Shown: in pieces, positions 31,044-39,428 of the stretch
How positions within the stretch are numbered: position 1 is the first letter of the stretch
Layout of the letters: the number at the start of each line of letters is the position of its first letter
NCBI GenBank assembly: GCA_021783095.1
Contig: JAJXUG010000015.1
Coordinates: 1-64,000 of the forward strand
DNA: 64,000 nucleotides
Direction of reading: 5' to 3'
From: Chloroflexota bacterium
GTDB lineage: Bacteria; Chloroflexota; Limnocylindria; Limnocylindrales; CSP1-4
Notes under the pieces: generated by a model
What the model saw: the letters and a program-made list of their open reading frames with translations, nothing else
Database searches by the model: none
Told to the model about the DNA's origin: nothing
Position numbers and translations under genes: made by a program

Positions 31044-31715
31044 TCACCCCCCGAGGGATCGGCGGTTCGGGTCGGACCGCCACACCTGATATGAGTAGAT
31101 GGTGCCCACCGTGGCGGTCAGGATCACGGCCCCCAGCAGCACCACGAGCAGCAGCATGGTGCTGCCGGCGAACGAGGCGAGGAACGTCACCAGCCCGCCC
31201 ACGACGAACATGCGCCCCGCCAGCCGATGGGTTCGGTCCCAGGCGAGCTCGCTCGTCAGGGTCCACGGCGTGCGGATTCCGAACAGGAAGTTGCTGCGCA
31301 CCGTCCCCATCACGTTCCCGAGCACGGCGAACAGGATCCCCACCCCCGCGCCGATCACCAGGGCGACCGGCACCGCGTGCCCCGTGCCTGCGAGCACCAG
31401 CACCACCTGGAGCCCGAGGGACAGCAGGACGGTGGTGCCGGCCAGCGTCCGGTAGGCCGAGCCGGACCGCTCGAGGTGGAGCCGGCGCGGCTCCACCCGC
31501 GGGATCACCGCGAACACCAGCACGACGGCGAGCGTGATCGCGGGCGTCATCAGGAACCCCAGCCAGGCCGGGCCGTAGCCGTTGGCCTCGCCGGACGCTC
31601 CCCAGTGGATGGGCACCTGCGCCTCGACGCCCACGACCGCGAGCCCCCAGGCGGCCACCGCGAGCATCAGGACCAGGGCGATGGCGCTCAGGCGATAGAA
31701 GCCCCGAAGGTTCAC
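31044..31715 (-). CDS. SdpI-family membrane protein (DUF1648)
   Basis: 223 residues with about six membrane helices. VPIHWGASGEANGYGPAW is the DUF1648 loop and the SdpI stretch follows (FLFGIRTPWTLTSELAWDRT, HRLAGRMF). In Bacillus, SdpI gives immunity to the SdpC toxin and also sequesters the ArsR-type repressor SdpR. The GTG start overlaps the SdpR-like stop by four bases, so the sdpRI arrangement is kept. No SdpABC toxin genes are in the window; a role with the ABC genes downstream is inferred from proximity. Confidence 0.87.
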   Translation of the reverse strand: MNLRGFYRLSAIALVLMLAVAAWGLAVVGVEAQVPIHWGASGEANGYGPAWLGFLMTPAITLAVVLVFAVIPRVEPRRLHLERSGSAYRTLAGTTVLLSLGLQVVLVLAGTGHAVPVALVIGAGVGILFAVLGNVMGTVRSNFLFGIRTPWTLTSELAWDRTHRLAGRMFVVGGLVTFLASFAGSTMLLLVVLLGAVILTATVGTIYSYQVWRSDPNRRSLGG

Positions 31716-31990
31716 GCCGGCCGCTCCGTGGGGTCTACGCCGAGGGCGTCCATCAGCGCCATCAGCGCCTCCTGCAGCACCGTCTGGTTCAGGCGGTAGG
31801 TGATGGTCGAGCCCGTGCGGTCTGCCTGGACAAGGTTCGCTGACCGCAGGACTGCGAAGTGGCCGGACATCGTCGGCCACGCCAGTTCGAACTGGGACGC
31901 GAGTTCGCCGGCGGTCATCGGCCGCTCCCGGAGGAGGGCGAGGATACGCCGGCGCGTGGGGTCCGCGAGGGCTCGGTAGACACTGCTCGT
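31712..31990 (-). CDS. ArsR/SdpR-type winged-helix regulator, apparent ACG start
   Basis: Conserved sequence begins SSVYRALADPTRRRILALLR, the usual start of SdpR-like repressors, followed by the helix-turn-helix (MTAGELASQFELAWPTMSGH) and wing (VQADRTGSTITYRL). In frame, a TAG stop lies only nine bases before the only plausible start, ACG at 31990, which has AGGAG six bases upstream. No ATG, GTG or TTG is available until residue 25 (ATG 31918), which would remove the first helices. Either ACG is used or the start is mutated. It probably represses its own operon through the repeat at 32004-32025. Confidence 0.75.
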   Translation of the reverse strand, partial: TSSVYRALADPTRRRILALLRERPMTAGELASQFELAWPTMSGHFAVLRSANLVQADRTGSTITYRLNQTVLQEALMALMDALGVDPTERPA

Positions 31991-32003
31991 GGTCGTCTCC
32001 TAT

Positions 32004-32025
32004 TTCGGCGGATGCCGAATTCGGC
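32004..32025. promoter_or_regulatory. Operator-like triple half-site upstream of the SdpR-like gene
   Basis: TTCGGC-GGAT-GCCGAA-TTCGGC: two overlapping inverted repeats immediately upstream of the AGGAG ribosome-binding site, positioned as an autorepression site. It is also within 115 bases of the divergent SDR gene. Confidence 0.55.
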
Positions 32026-32137
32026 GAATGACAAAATAGCAGCACGAGCCACAGATTGTCGAGGGGTGCGCTGCTAGACTCTCCCCACTCCGACGCGCGG
32101 GTCGCGCCGGGCTCCCGACGACACCGGAGGCGCATCC

Positions 32138-32959
32138 ATGACCGACGACCGCGAGCGCTGGGCCCTGATCCTGGGTGCGTCCTCGGGCATGGGCGAGGCG
32201 ACCGCGATCGCGCTGGCCAAGGCGGGCTACAACATCGCCGGCGTCCACCTCGACTTCCGTGCCGGGCTGACCCATGTCGAGGACATCAAGCACGAGATCG
32301 TCGCGCACGGGGTGCAGGCGTTCTACGCGAACATGAACGCCGCAGACGACGAGAAGCGTCACGCCTTCCTCGTCGCGCTCAGGGAGCGGTTCGACCAGGC
32401 GCGCGCCGCCGGCCGTGAGCCCTATGTCCGGGTCGTCATGCACTCGCTCGCGTTCGGCAGCCTCGTTCCGTTCCTGGCGGAGGACCCGAAGGCGCAGGTT
32501 GACCGCAAGAAGATGGAGATGACCCAGGACGTGATGGCGAACAGCCTCGTCTACTGGGTCCAGGACCTGTGGCGCGAGGGCTTCCTCGGCGAGGGCTCGC
32601 ACGTGTTCGCGATGACCTCCGAGGGCTCCACGCGCGTGGTCCCGAGCTACGGCGTCGTGTCGTCGGCGAAGGCGGCGCTCGAGTCCCACGTGCGGCAGCT
32701 GGCCATGGAGCTGGCGCGGCTGGGGAGCGGCGTGACGGTCAACTGCATCCGGGCCGGCGTGACGCGCACCCCGGCGCTGATGAAGATCCCCGAGAAGGAC
32801 GCGATCATCGCAGCGGCCGAGAAGCGCAACCCGACTGGCCGGATGACGACGCCGCAGGACGTGGGGAATGCGATCGTCGCGCTGTCGGGGCCGGGTACCG
32901 GTTTCATCAACGGCGAGGTCATCGGCGTCGACGGCGGCGAGTACATCACGGGCTCGTGA
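32138..32959 (+). CDS. SDR-family oxidoreductase, enoyl-ACP reductase-like (FabI/FabL type)
   Basis: 273 residues. Rossmann motif LGASSGMGEATAIALAKAGY at the N-terminus; the active-site Tyr and Lys are spaced Y-x6-K (YGVVSSAK), the spacing of enoyl-ACP reductases rather than the Y-x3-K of classical SDRs. GFINGEVIGVDGGEYI closes the fold. This supports a trans-2-enoyl-ACP reductase role in fatty-acid synthesis, but no fab genes adjoin it, so another enoyl thioester is possible. CGGAGG precedes the ATG. The ribokinase gene follows by 43 bases. Confidence 0.75.
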   Translation: MTDDRERWALILGASSGMGEATAIALAKAGYNIAGVHLDFRAGLTHVEDIKHEIVAHGVQAFYANMNAADDEKRHAFLVALRERFDQARAAGREPYVRVVMHSLAFGSLVPFLAEDPKAQVDRKKMEMTQDVMANSLVYWVQDLWREGFLGEGSHVFAMTSEGSTRVVPSYGVVSSAKAALESHVRQLAMELARLGSGVTVNCIRAGVTRTPALMKIPEKDAIIAAAEKRNPTGRMTTPQDVGNAIVALSGPGTGFINGEVIGVDGGEYITGS

Positions 32960-33002
32960 GCGCAGCAGCGGCGTCGCGCCTCCAGGAGAAGGGGACAGTC
33001 CC

Positions 33003-34055
33003 GTGAGCGGTCGAGTGCTGGTCGTCGGATCGGTCAACGTTGACCTCGTGGTGCAGGCGGAGCGGCTGCCTGCGCCGGGCGAGACCGTGCTCGGCGGCAC
33101 GTTCAGCCGGTTCCACGGCGGGAAGGGCGGCAACCAGGCCGTCGCCTCGGCGCGCCTCGGCGTGCCGGTCATGCTCGTGGCGGCGCTCGGCGACGACGAG
33201 TTCGGCGCCACCGCGCGCGCTGCGCTGGCTCGCGAGGGGATCGGCACGGACGTCCTGATCACGCTCGACCACACCGCCACCGGCGTCGCGCTGATCCTGG
33301 TCGACGGCAAGGCGGAGAACATGATCTCCGTGGCCCCCGGCGCGAACGCGGGCCTCACGGCCGCCCATGTCCGCTCGGCGCTGGGCCGGCTGGCCCCGCA
33401 CCAGGGCGACGTCGTCCTCGTCACCCACGAGATCCCCACCGAGGCGGCCCGCGAGGCGCTCCGCCTGGGCCGTGCCGGCGGGGCATGGACCGTGCTCAAC
33501 CCGGCGCCGGCCGGCGGGCTCGACCGGAGCGTGATCTCGCTGGCGGACGTGCTGACGCCCAACCGCGGCGAGCTGGCCCGGCTGGTTGCCGACGACGCGA
33601 AGCGCACGGGCCGTCCGACCGCAGTCCCCGAGGATCCGGTCCGCGCCGGCAAGCTCCTGCTGGAGGCCATGGGCGAGGGGCCGAATGGCCCCAGTGCCCT
33701 GCTCGTGACCCTGGGCTCGACGGGCGCCGTCCTGGTCCGGCGCGACGCCCCTCCGCTCGAGATCAAGTCGCCCAAGGTGAATGCCGTGGACGCGACCGGC
33801 GCTGGCGACGCGCTCAACGGAGCGTTGGCGTCCGCGCTCGCCGTCGGGCTCGACCTCGAGATGGCGTGCAAGCGGGCCGTCGTCGCGGCATCGCTCTCGG
33901 TCACCCGAGCAGGGGCGCGGGAGGGCATGCCCGGCGGGGCGGAGCTCGACGCCAAGCTGCTCGAGCTCGGGATCATCCTGCCGCCGCCCCCGCCGCAGGA
34001 GCCCGACGAAGCCGGCGTCGTTGACACGGCCGAGACGGACGCCGGGCCGGCCTGA
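33003..34055 (+). CDS. rbsK: Ribokinase (PfkB family)
   Basis: Phosphorylates ribose at O5 in the family prototype. The 350-residue product has the PfkB signatures: VGSVNVDLVVQAERLPAPGE, HGGKGGNQAVASARLG (the ribokinase-type glycine signature) and the C-terminal NAVDATGAGDALNGALA with the catalytic Asp. The C-terminal 35 residues are Pro/Glu-rich. GTG 33003 is chosen because conserved sequence starts at VSGRVLVVGS and purine-rich sequence precedes it. Other sugars are possible. Confidence 0.85.
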   Translation: MSGRVLVVGSVNVDLVVQAERLPAPGETVLGGTFSRFHGGKGGNQAVASARLGVPVMLVAALGDDEFGATARAALAREGIGTDVLITLDHTATGVALILVDGKAENMISVAPGANAGLTAAHVRSALGRLAPHQGDVVLVTHEIPTEAAREALRLGRAGGAWTVLNPAPAGGLDRSVISLADVLTPNRGELARLVADDAKRTGRPTAVPEDPVRAGKLLLEAMGEGPNGPSALLVTLGSTGAVLVRRDAPPLEIKSPKVNAVDATGAGDALNGALASALAVGLDLEMACKRAVVAASLSVTRAGAREGMPGGAELDAKLLELGIILPPPPPQEPDEAGVVDTAETDAGPA

Positions 34056-34082
34056 GGCCCCGCGAGGGCTGCCCACGGCTCC

Positions 34083-35159
34083 CTAGCCCACACGCCCCTC
34101 GTCGACCCACGGGCTGCGCACGCGCGCCTCGGGCGTCATGCCGAGTCGCCCGCGCTCGTCGACCCACCATGCGGCCAGGCCGCGCCGACGCGCCTCCTCG
34201 CCAATCGACTCCGACCCGCCCAGGAACAGCGCCTTGCTCCAGACCTCATTCCAGGCGGGGTCAGGACCCGCGACGGTCACGCTCACGAGGCCGCTCCTGG
34301 CGGGCTCCCGCATCGCCGGGTCGATGAGGTGGTGCACGGGGCGGCCGTCGGGGCCGATCCAGTTCCGCACGGCCACCGACGATGTGCTCACGCCGCCCGT
34401 CCGGAGGGCGCAGACGGCGAGCGGCTCGGCGGGCTGGCCAGTCGAGGCAAGCGGGTCCTCGACCCCGATGAGCCAGCCCTCGACCGGCGCTGTCCCGGCG
34501 CACAGGATGTCGCCGCCGGCGTCGAGGAGGAGGCCCGCGTCGTCGGGGAGCGCGGGGGCCGCTGCCGCAACGGCCCAACGGAGCGCCAGGCCCTTCCCGA
34601 CACCCCCGCCATCGACCGGCAGGTCAGGAACGTGGACGAGCGACGCGCGGGGCGTCCCAGCCGGGACGAGGGCGAGGGGTTCCGCCAGCCCGTCCGACGC
34701 CCGCAGAACCCCGTCGCTGTGCGTCGACGCTCCGTGCTCACCGATCCGCTCCAGCACATCCAAGACTGTGGCGTCGAACCGCCCGTTCGTGAGGCGGCCG
34801 GCGCGGTGGACCATGGCGAGCATCGTCCGCAGGCGCCACGACACGAGCGCCACACGACCGCTGCCGGCGTGCCGGTTGAGCGCGGTCAACTCGGAGTCGT
34901 CGCGGAAGCGGGAGAGCGATGCGTCGACCGCGGCGAACTCCGCGACGACGGCCTCCCAGGCGGCCCGCGCCGCTTCCTGTGCGCTGTCGGCAGGCTCGCC
35001 CGACGGCGCGCTCACGAAGAGCTTGAGCCGCGACCCCAGCGCGCGCCCAGAGAAGCGCAGGAGATCCGTCGTCGCTTCGGCCAACGGCTCGGCCTTTGGC
35101 GGCGGCTCGACTCCGGGTGCGCGCATCAAGGGCTGGGCCACGGAGAGCAACAGCGTCAC
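34083..35159 (-). CDS. apbE: ApbE-family FAD:protein FMN transferase
   Basis: Attaches FMN covalently to Thr/Ser of extracytoplasmic flavoproteins. The 358-residue protein has the ApbE motifs: FAAVDASLSRFRDDSELTAL, PVDGGGVGKGLALRWA, LLDAGGDILCAG and RPVHHLIDPAMREPARSGL, the last carrying the metal/FAD-binding residues. No lipobox or clear signal peptide is evident at this start. It is the last gene of a cluster with two coiled-coil membrane proteins and a ferric-reductase-like protein, but no FMN_bind domain protein is encoded nearby. Confidence 0.88.
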   Translation of the reverse strand: MTLLLSVAQPLMRAPGVEPPPKAEPLAEATTDLLRFSGRALGSRLKLFVSAPSGEPADSAQEAARAAWEAVVAEFAAVDASLSRFRDDSELTALNRHAGSGRVALVSWRLRTMLAMVHRAGRLTNGRFDATVLDVLERIGEHGASTHSDGVLRASDGLAEPLALVPAGTPRASLVHVPDLPVDGGGVGKGLALRWAVAAAAPALPDDAGLLLDAGGDILCAGTAPVEGWLIGVEDPLASTGQPAEPLAVCALRTGGVSTSSVAVRNWIGPDGRPVHHLIDPAMREPARSGLVSVTVAGPDPAWNEVWSKALFLGGSESIGEEARRRGLAAWWVDERGRLGMTPEARVRSPWVDEGRVG

Positions 35160-35167
35160 CGGCGAGC

Positions 35168-35824
35168 CTACGGCTTGCCCGACCCGCTGGTGGTGGTGAC
35201 CACGACCGAGCTGCCCCCGCCGCCGGCCGCGCCGCGGATCGTCACCGAGGGCAGCTTGAAGTTGGCGTTCATCGCGGCGGCCGAACCCTGGATCTTCGCC
35301 ACGAGCGCACTGAGCTGCTGGAACTGCGCCTGGTACGTCGCCATGTCGGTGCTGGCGGCGTTGTAGTCGCTCGCGAGCGCCCGGAGCCGGGCGTCAGCGT
35401 CCCTGATGGCGGCGTCGACCTCGTCGTTCGCAGCCTTGGCGCTCGCGATGGCGTCGAGCTGTGGCTGTGCCGCCGCGACGGCCTGCGACTGCGTGTGCGC
35501 CTCGAGCCCTGCCACGGTGGCGAGCGAGACGGCGTACACCGCGGCCGAGACGCCGATGAGCACGCCGGCCCGCGTCGCCGTGGAGAGCAGCGCGTCGCCC
35601 CGCGGCTTGGCGTGGCGGGCCACTGCTGCGATGGCCACCGGCCGGGCGGATCCCGAGCGCACGCGAGCGATGGCCCGACCGCCCGGTGACGCCTCGTGAG
35701 CCCCCGGGACCGGCACGATGGCCGACCGCGGGTGGGCGTTCTCGGGCCCGGGCCCCGCGAGCCGGCCGGGTTGCGGGGCGGCGTCGCCGCCGAGGCCGAC
35801 CGGTGGCAGGACGCGATCAGTCAT
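35168..35824 (-). CDS. Membrane-anchored coiled-coil protein with Thr/Ser-Gly tail (ApbE cluster)
   Basis: 218 residues: a Pro/Gly-rich cytoplasmic N-terminus (1-75), one membrane helix (about 84-105, RAGVLIGVSAAVYAVSLATV), and an Ala-rich coiled coil (about 110-185) with heptad character. The tail ends VVVTTTSGSGKP. The frame overlaps the upstream coiled-coil gene by eight bases. Family not recognised. The tail resembles that of its neighbour (VTTTGAS), so the two may be related or modified in the same way. Confidence 0.65.
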   Translation of the reverse strand: MTDRVLPPVGLGGDAAPQPGRLAGPGPENAHPRSAIVPVPGAHEASPGGRAIARVRSGSARPVAIAAVARHAKPRGDALLSTATRAGVLIGVSAAVYAVSLATVAGLEAHTQSQAVAAAQPQLDAIASAKAANDEVDAAIRDADARLRALASDYNAASTDMATYQAQFQQLSALVAKIQGSAAAMNANFKLPSVTIRGAAGGGGSSVVVTTTSGSGKP

Positions 35825-36329
35825 CGTGCTCGCCGCTGCCGCCAGCTCCGCTGGCGCCGGTCGTCGTGACGGCCTTCTTCACGATCGTGCGCGTCGACGA
35901 GGCGTTGAGTGCGGCCTGCTTGGCTGCCGCGGCGTTCAACTGCGCCAGGCGAGCCTGCGCGGCCTTGAGCTGGCCCTGCATGGCGGCGAGCTTGGTCTGC
36001 GCGGCCTCGAGTTGATCCTGGACTGTGGAGGCCGAGTCGCTCTGCGCGGCCATCGCCCCGTTGGCGGCCTGGAGTGCGGACCGGAGGTCGGCCATCTGCA
36101 GGGCGACTTGGTCGATCTCGCCGGCGAGGGCCCGCGTCCGCTGGTGCTGAGCGTCGAGCGAACTGCCGATGCTGGTGGCCGACACCGCATTGGCGTCGAG
36201 CGGTGCCGAATCAGCTCGCCAGTTCGCGGCGTACTCGACGCACATGGCGCCGGCGCCGATGACGCTGGCGGTGGCGCCGACGACGAGCGCCTTGCGGGTC
36301 GCCCGGTGCAGGACGGAACCAGTGGTCAT
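35817..36329 (-). CDS. Membrane-anchored coiled-coil protein with TTTGAS tail (ApbE cluster)
   Basis: 170 residues: a membrane helix near 15-33 (LVVGATASVIGAGAMCVEYA), a coiled coil (about 50-140, rich in Ala/Gln/Leu), and the tail VKKAVTTTGASGAGGSGEHD. The TGAS fits the [ST]GA[ST] core that ApbE modifies in FMN_bind proteins, but the upstream Asp of that motif is absent. GGAGGAG precedes the ATG, which overlaps the ferric-reductase-like stop by four bases. Any flavin attachment is hypothesis only. Confidence 0.65.
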   Translation of the reverse strand: MTTGSVLHRATRKALVVGATASVIGAGAMCVEYAANWRADSAPLDANAVSATSIGSSLDAQHQRTRALAGEIDQVALQMADLRSALQAANGAMAAQSDSASTVQDQLEAAQTKLAAMQGQLKAAQARLAQLNAAAAKQAALNASSTRTIVKKAVTTTGASGAGGSGEHDD

Positions 36330-37024
36330 CGCGACTCCTCCGAAACGGTCGCCGGCCCGGGCCGGCGGCTGGGGGCGGTGGCAGCGGGGGAACGCTGGTC
36401 GGCGCCGATCGTGGACCACCACCGATGGGCGATGCCGAGCAGCACCAGGCCGCCGGTGAGCAGGTAGAGCGGCAGGAGCGCCATGGTGTCCGTGCCGGCG
36501 AGGATGCCGTGGACCCAGGCCATCAGGAACACGAGGGCGGTGAGGCGATGGAACTTGAGCCACCAGCCCGCGGGGAGCAGGCGGGTCCACTTCGCGGTCG
36601 CCGCCGTGATGATCATCGCGTAGAGCGCCACGGAGCCGATCGCGACCGGGACGGGCCGGTACTGGGAGAACCCGGGGACGAACGCGCCGATCCAGTCGAC
36701 GCCGGCATACGGGTCGACCGCCAGCAGCACGATGTGGAGCGTGAGGAACGCGCCCGTGAACACCGTCAGGAGCTCGTGCCACGGGAAGACCACTCGGTTC
36801 GTCCGCGGGTCGCTGGCGTTGCGCGGGTGGCTCAGCCAGACGCCGGCGGCCACCTGGAGCGCGAGCAGCAGATACGCGGTGATCCCCAGGGCGCGGGCGG
36901 CCACCCACGGTCGCACGGAGAGCGTGCGTTCGTCGGTGGCGGGGATCACCTGGTCAGTGACGCCGAGCGCCACAAGCGCTGCCACGGCCCCGATGATCGC
37001 GAGGGTGGCCACCCTCGCGCGCAT
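36326..37024 (-). CDS. Ferric-reductase-like transmembrane cytochrome b-type protein
   Basis: 232 residues and about six membrane helices. Two His pairs sit on successive helices, HELLTVFTGAFLTLH (H-x13-H) and HRLTALVFLMAWVH (H-x12-H), the bis-heme b pattern of ferric-reductase/YedZ-like domains. No flavin or NAD domain is attached. It heads the four-gene cluster ending in apbE, suggesting an electron-transfer unit in which heme passes electrons to a flavin carrier outside the membrane. A 258-bp gap separates it from the divergent DsbA-like gene. Confidence 0.8.
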   Translation of the reverse strand: MRARVATLAIIGAVAALVALGVTDQVIPATDERTLSVRPWVAARALGITAYLLLALQVAAGVWLSHPRNASDPRTNRVVFPWHELLTVFTGAFLTLHIVLLAVDPYAGVDWIGAFVPGFSQYRPVPVAIGSVALYAMIITAATAKWTRLLPAGWWLKFHRLTALVFLMAWVHGILAGTDTMALLPLYLLTGGLVLLGIAHRWWSTIGADQRSPAATAPSRRPGPATVSEESR

Positions 37025-37282
37025 CAGCAGGCCCCCGCATGGCGGGGCGCAGACGGCCGGCGGGGACGCGGGGTATGCAGAAGCATCGATCCTCCGAAGC
37101 GTGTGGCAAGGCTCAGAGGCGGCGTATCGCCCGAAGGTTTCAGCCGCGGCGCAGCCGATGGTCCCCATCAGGAGTGGTACCAGCGCCGCAAACCCGTCCC
37201 CCGCGCGATCGGCGCGCACCGGGCGGGCGCCCGAACCTCGGGCCTCCCGGCCCCGTCGCGCGGGGCCAAGGTTCCCTTCCCG

Positions 37283-38251
37283 ATGGCGCCCATTCCCGGC
37301 GAGGCTTCGCAGCGCACCCGCGCCACCCCGGCCACGACGCCCGAAGCCAAACCCCGGAGGCTCCCCCTGAGCGGCAACAAGCAACCGACCCGATCCACCA
37401 CCCGCAAGGAGCGCAGGAGCGCGCAGCGGCAGGGCCAAGCCGAGACCACCAGTGGTGGACGCAGGACCCCGGGCATCGCGCCCAAGCGCGCGAGCGCGAC
37501 CCGGATCAACTCCAGGACCATGACCGTGGGCGGGGTCGTCCTGGGGATCGTCGTCGTGGCCATCGTGGCCGTCGTCCAGCTCGGCGGTCACGCCACCGGG
37601 GCGCTGTCGGACCCGGCCATCGCCTATCCGGCATCGCTGCTGCACGGCAACGAGCTGGGCAGCACGTCTGCACCCGTCACGCTCGACGTCTACGACGACT
37701 TCCAGTGCCCCATCTGCGCCCAGCACTCGCTGAACGTCGAGCCCTCCGTCGTCAGCAAGTACGTGGCCTCCGGGAAGCTGCGGATCATCCACCACGACCT
37801 CGCGCTCCTGGGCGGCAAGCCGACAGACCCCAACAACGAGTCGCGGATCGCCGCCAGCGGTGCGGTCTGCGCCGTGGCCCAGGGCAAGTACTGGGACTAC
37901 GCCCACTGGGTGTACGGCAACCAGACCGTCGAGAACGGCGGCGAGTTCACGCGTGACCGCCTGACGTCCATCGCCAAGGCGGCGGGCCTCGACGCGACGT
38001 CGTTCGCGGCCTGCCTCGACCAGAGCACGACAACGAGCCAGGTCGACGTGGCCACCCAGAACGCCATCACCATGGGCATCTCGAGCACGCCGACCTTCTA
38101 CCTCAACGGCGAGCTCGTCGGCTCCGGCCTCAAGTCGGTCGGCGACTTCACCACGCTCGTCGACGCGGCGCTCGCGAAGGGGCCAGCCTCCGCATCGCCG
38201 ACCGCTTCCGGGGCGGCGTCACCCGCAGCGTCGGGCAGCACGGCGCCCTGA
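37283..38251 (+). CDS. DsbA-like thioredoxin-fold protein, membrane-anchored
   Basis: 322 residues: a basic, Arg/Thr-rich cytoplasmic N-terminus, one membrane helix (about 80-98, GGVVLGIVVVAIVAVVQLGG) and an extracytoplasmic DsbA-type domain with the CPIC redox motif (DDFQCPICAQHS), ending in STPTFYLNGELVG with the cis-Pro. A Ser/Ala/Pro tail follows. Likely catalyses disulfide formation or reduction in secreted proteins. The start is uncertain; an internal ATG just before the membrane helix would also give an anchored protein. Confidence 0.82.
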   Translation: MAPIPGEASQRTRATPATTPEAKPRRLPLSGNKQPTRSTTRKERRSAQRQGQAETTSGGRRTPGIAPKRASATRINSRTMTVGGVVLGIVVVAIVAVVQLGGHATGALSDPAIAYPASLLHGNELGSTSAPVTLDVYDDFQCPICAQHSLNVEPSVVSKYVASGKLRIIHHDLALLGGKPTDPNNESRIAASGAVCAVAQGKYWDYAHWVYGNQTVENGGEFTRDRLTSIAKAAGLDATSFAACLDQSTTTSQVDVATQNAITMGISSTPTFYLNGELVGSGLKSVGDFTTLVDAALAKGPASASPTASGAASPAASGSTAP

Positions 38252-38270
38252 GGCCCCAGTCGCTCGCGAG

Positions 38271-39428
38271 CTATCTCGTCGGCGCGTAGCCCGTCAGCTC
38301 CACGTAGGCCTGGCCTCCGACGTCACGCCCGCCCACGGTCGCAGACACGCGCTGGGAGCCCTCCCAGTACACGACGCCCGTCGTCGCGCGGGTGTCGAGC
38401 TCCTGCTGCGCCACCGACGGGGTGAGCTGCGCGCTGATCCCGGCCGAGGGGATCGCGACCGTCCAGCCCGCGGGGTAGGCCGCCCCCGTCCGCGGAGACG
38501 TCCAGTGCCTCGTCACGTCGACCGTGAAGTCCGCGCCGCCCAGCCGCCGGGTCGCACCATCGGCCGCCACCAGCGTCCCGTACACGAGGGAATCCAAGCC
38601 GTCCGCGGCGCGGACCATCGAGAGCGTGACGTCCGTGCCGTCGCCGAGGTTGAGCGCGAACCAGTCCCAGCCGCCCCCGCCCACCGAGATGAAGTCGCCC
38701 CACTGGTGGTCGAACCAGGCGGAGCCGGTGACCCGGAGCGTCCTCGCGCCGACCGTGAGCGTCCCCGTCGCGGTCATGGCGGTCCGCGAGTAGTAGTAGG
38801 AGCCGCCCGCCGGGCCGAAGTTGACGAAGCCGTCGCCGTTGTGGAGGGCCGGCGGCTTGGTGGCGTGGAGCGCGAGGTCCAGGCCGAAGCCGGCTACCGG
38901 GTCGCCCAGCACCTCTGCAGGCGGCGCGGCCGCGGCGAGGTGGTCATCCCCGGAGGCGCCGCGCATGGTCCAGGGCGCCCGGGAGAAGGTCGACGGGTCA
39001 GCGGGGTCGAGGCCGCGGATCGCGAGGTCGAAGCCGGGTTCGTCGGCGGCGGCCACGTTCACCTGTGAGCCGATCTCGGCGCGCTGGGCGTAGTGGAACT
39101 GCTGGCCCGCCTCGTCGGTGAGCGCAAGGTGCGAGGCCCACGACACCGGGAAGCCGCCACGCTCGGCGCGGAACACCACGAACTCGAAGCCCCAGTGGGC
39201 GCCGGTCTGGTCCACGAGGTGCCCGGTGTCGTACCACCACTCCGTCAGGCGGTCGTGCGGGGCGTCGTCGCGGGGGAAGACGACCGGCTGGGGGTCGGCG
39301 GGCGGGGCCGGGGTGGCGGGCGCTGCCGTCGAGAGCGGGTGGGCGGCCGGCGGATTGGCGAGCACGGGCCCGCTGCACGCGCCCGCGATGAGCGCGACGG
39401 CGAGGAGGAGCGGCATGGCCCGTCTCAT
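38271..39428 (-). CDS. Lipocalin-like secreted hydrolase/hydratase lipoprotein (AttH/CrtC type)
   Basis: 385 residues beginning with a lipoprotein signal (LLLAVALIAGACSG, lipobox Cys about 18). The body has the AttH/carotenoid 1,2-hydratase pattern: RLTEWWYDTGHLVDQTGAHW, a central YYYSRTAMTATGTL, and GSAWFDHQWGDF with GWDWFALNL. CrtC relatives hydrate carotenoids; AttH-type proteins have no settled activity. The ATG overlaps the MMPL stop by four bases, so the lipoprotein is coupled to the transporter. Confidence 0.82.
   Translation of the reverse strand: MRRAMPLLLAVALIAGACSGPVLANPPAAHPLSTAAPATPAPPADPQPVVFPRDDAPHDRLTEWWYDTGHLVDQTGAHWGFEFVVFRAERGGFPVSWASHLALTDEAGQQFHYAQRAEIGSQVNVAAADEPGFDLAIRGLDPADPSTFSRAPWTMRGASGDDHLAAAAPPAEVLGDPVAGFGLDLALHATKPPALHNGDGFVNFGPAGGSYYYSRTAMTATGTLTVGARTLRVTGSAWFDHQWGDFISVGGGGWDWFALNLGDGTDVTLSMVRAADGLDSLVYGTLVAADGATRRLGGADFTVDVTRHWTSPRTGAAYPAGWTVAIPSAGISAQLTPSVAQQELDTRATTGVVYWEGSQRVSATVGGRDVGGQAYVELTGYAPTR

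Noticed and set aside
37025-37906. Minus-strand extension of the ferric-reductase-like frame to 37906
   Set aside because: It is antisense to the DsbA-like gene and low in complexity; the conserved membrane protein starts at 37024.
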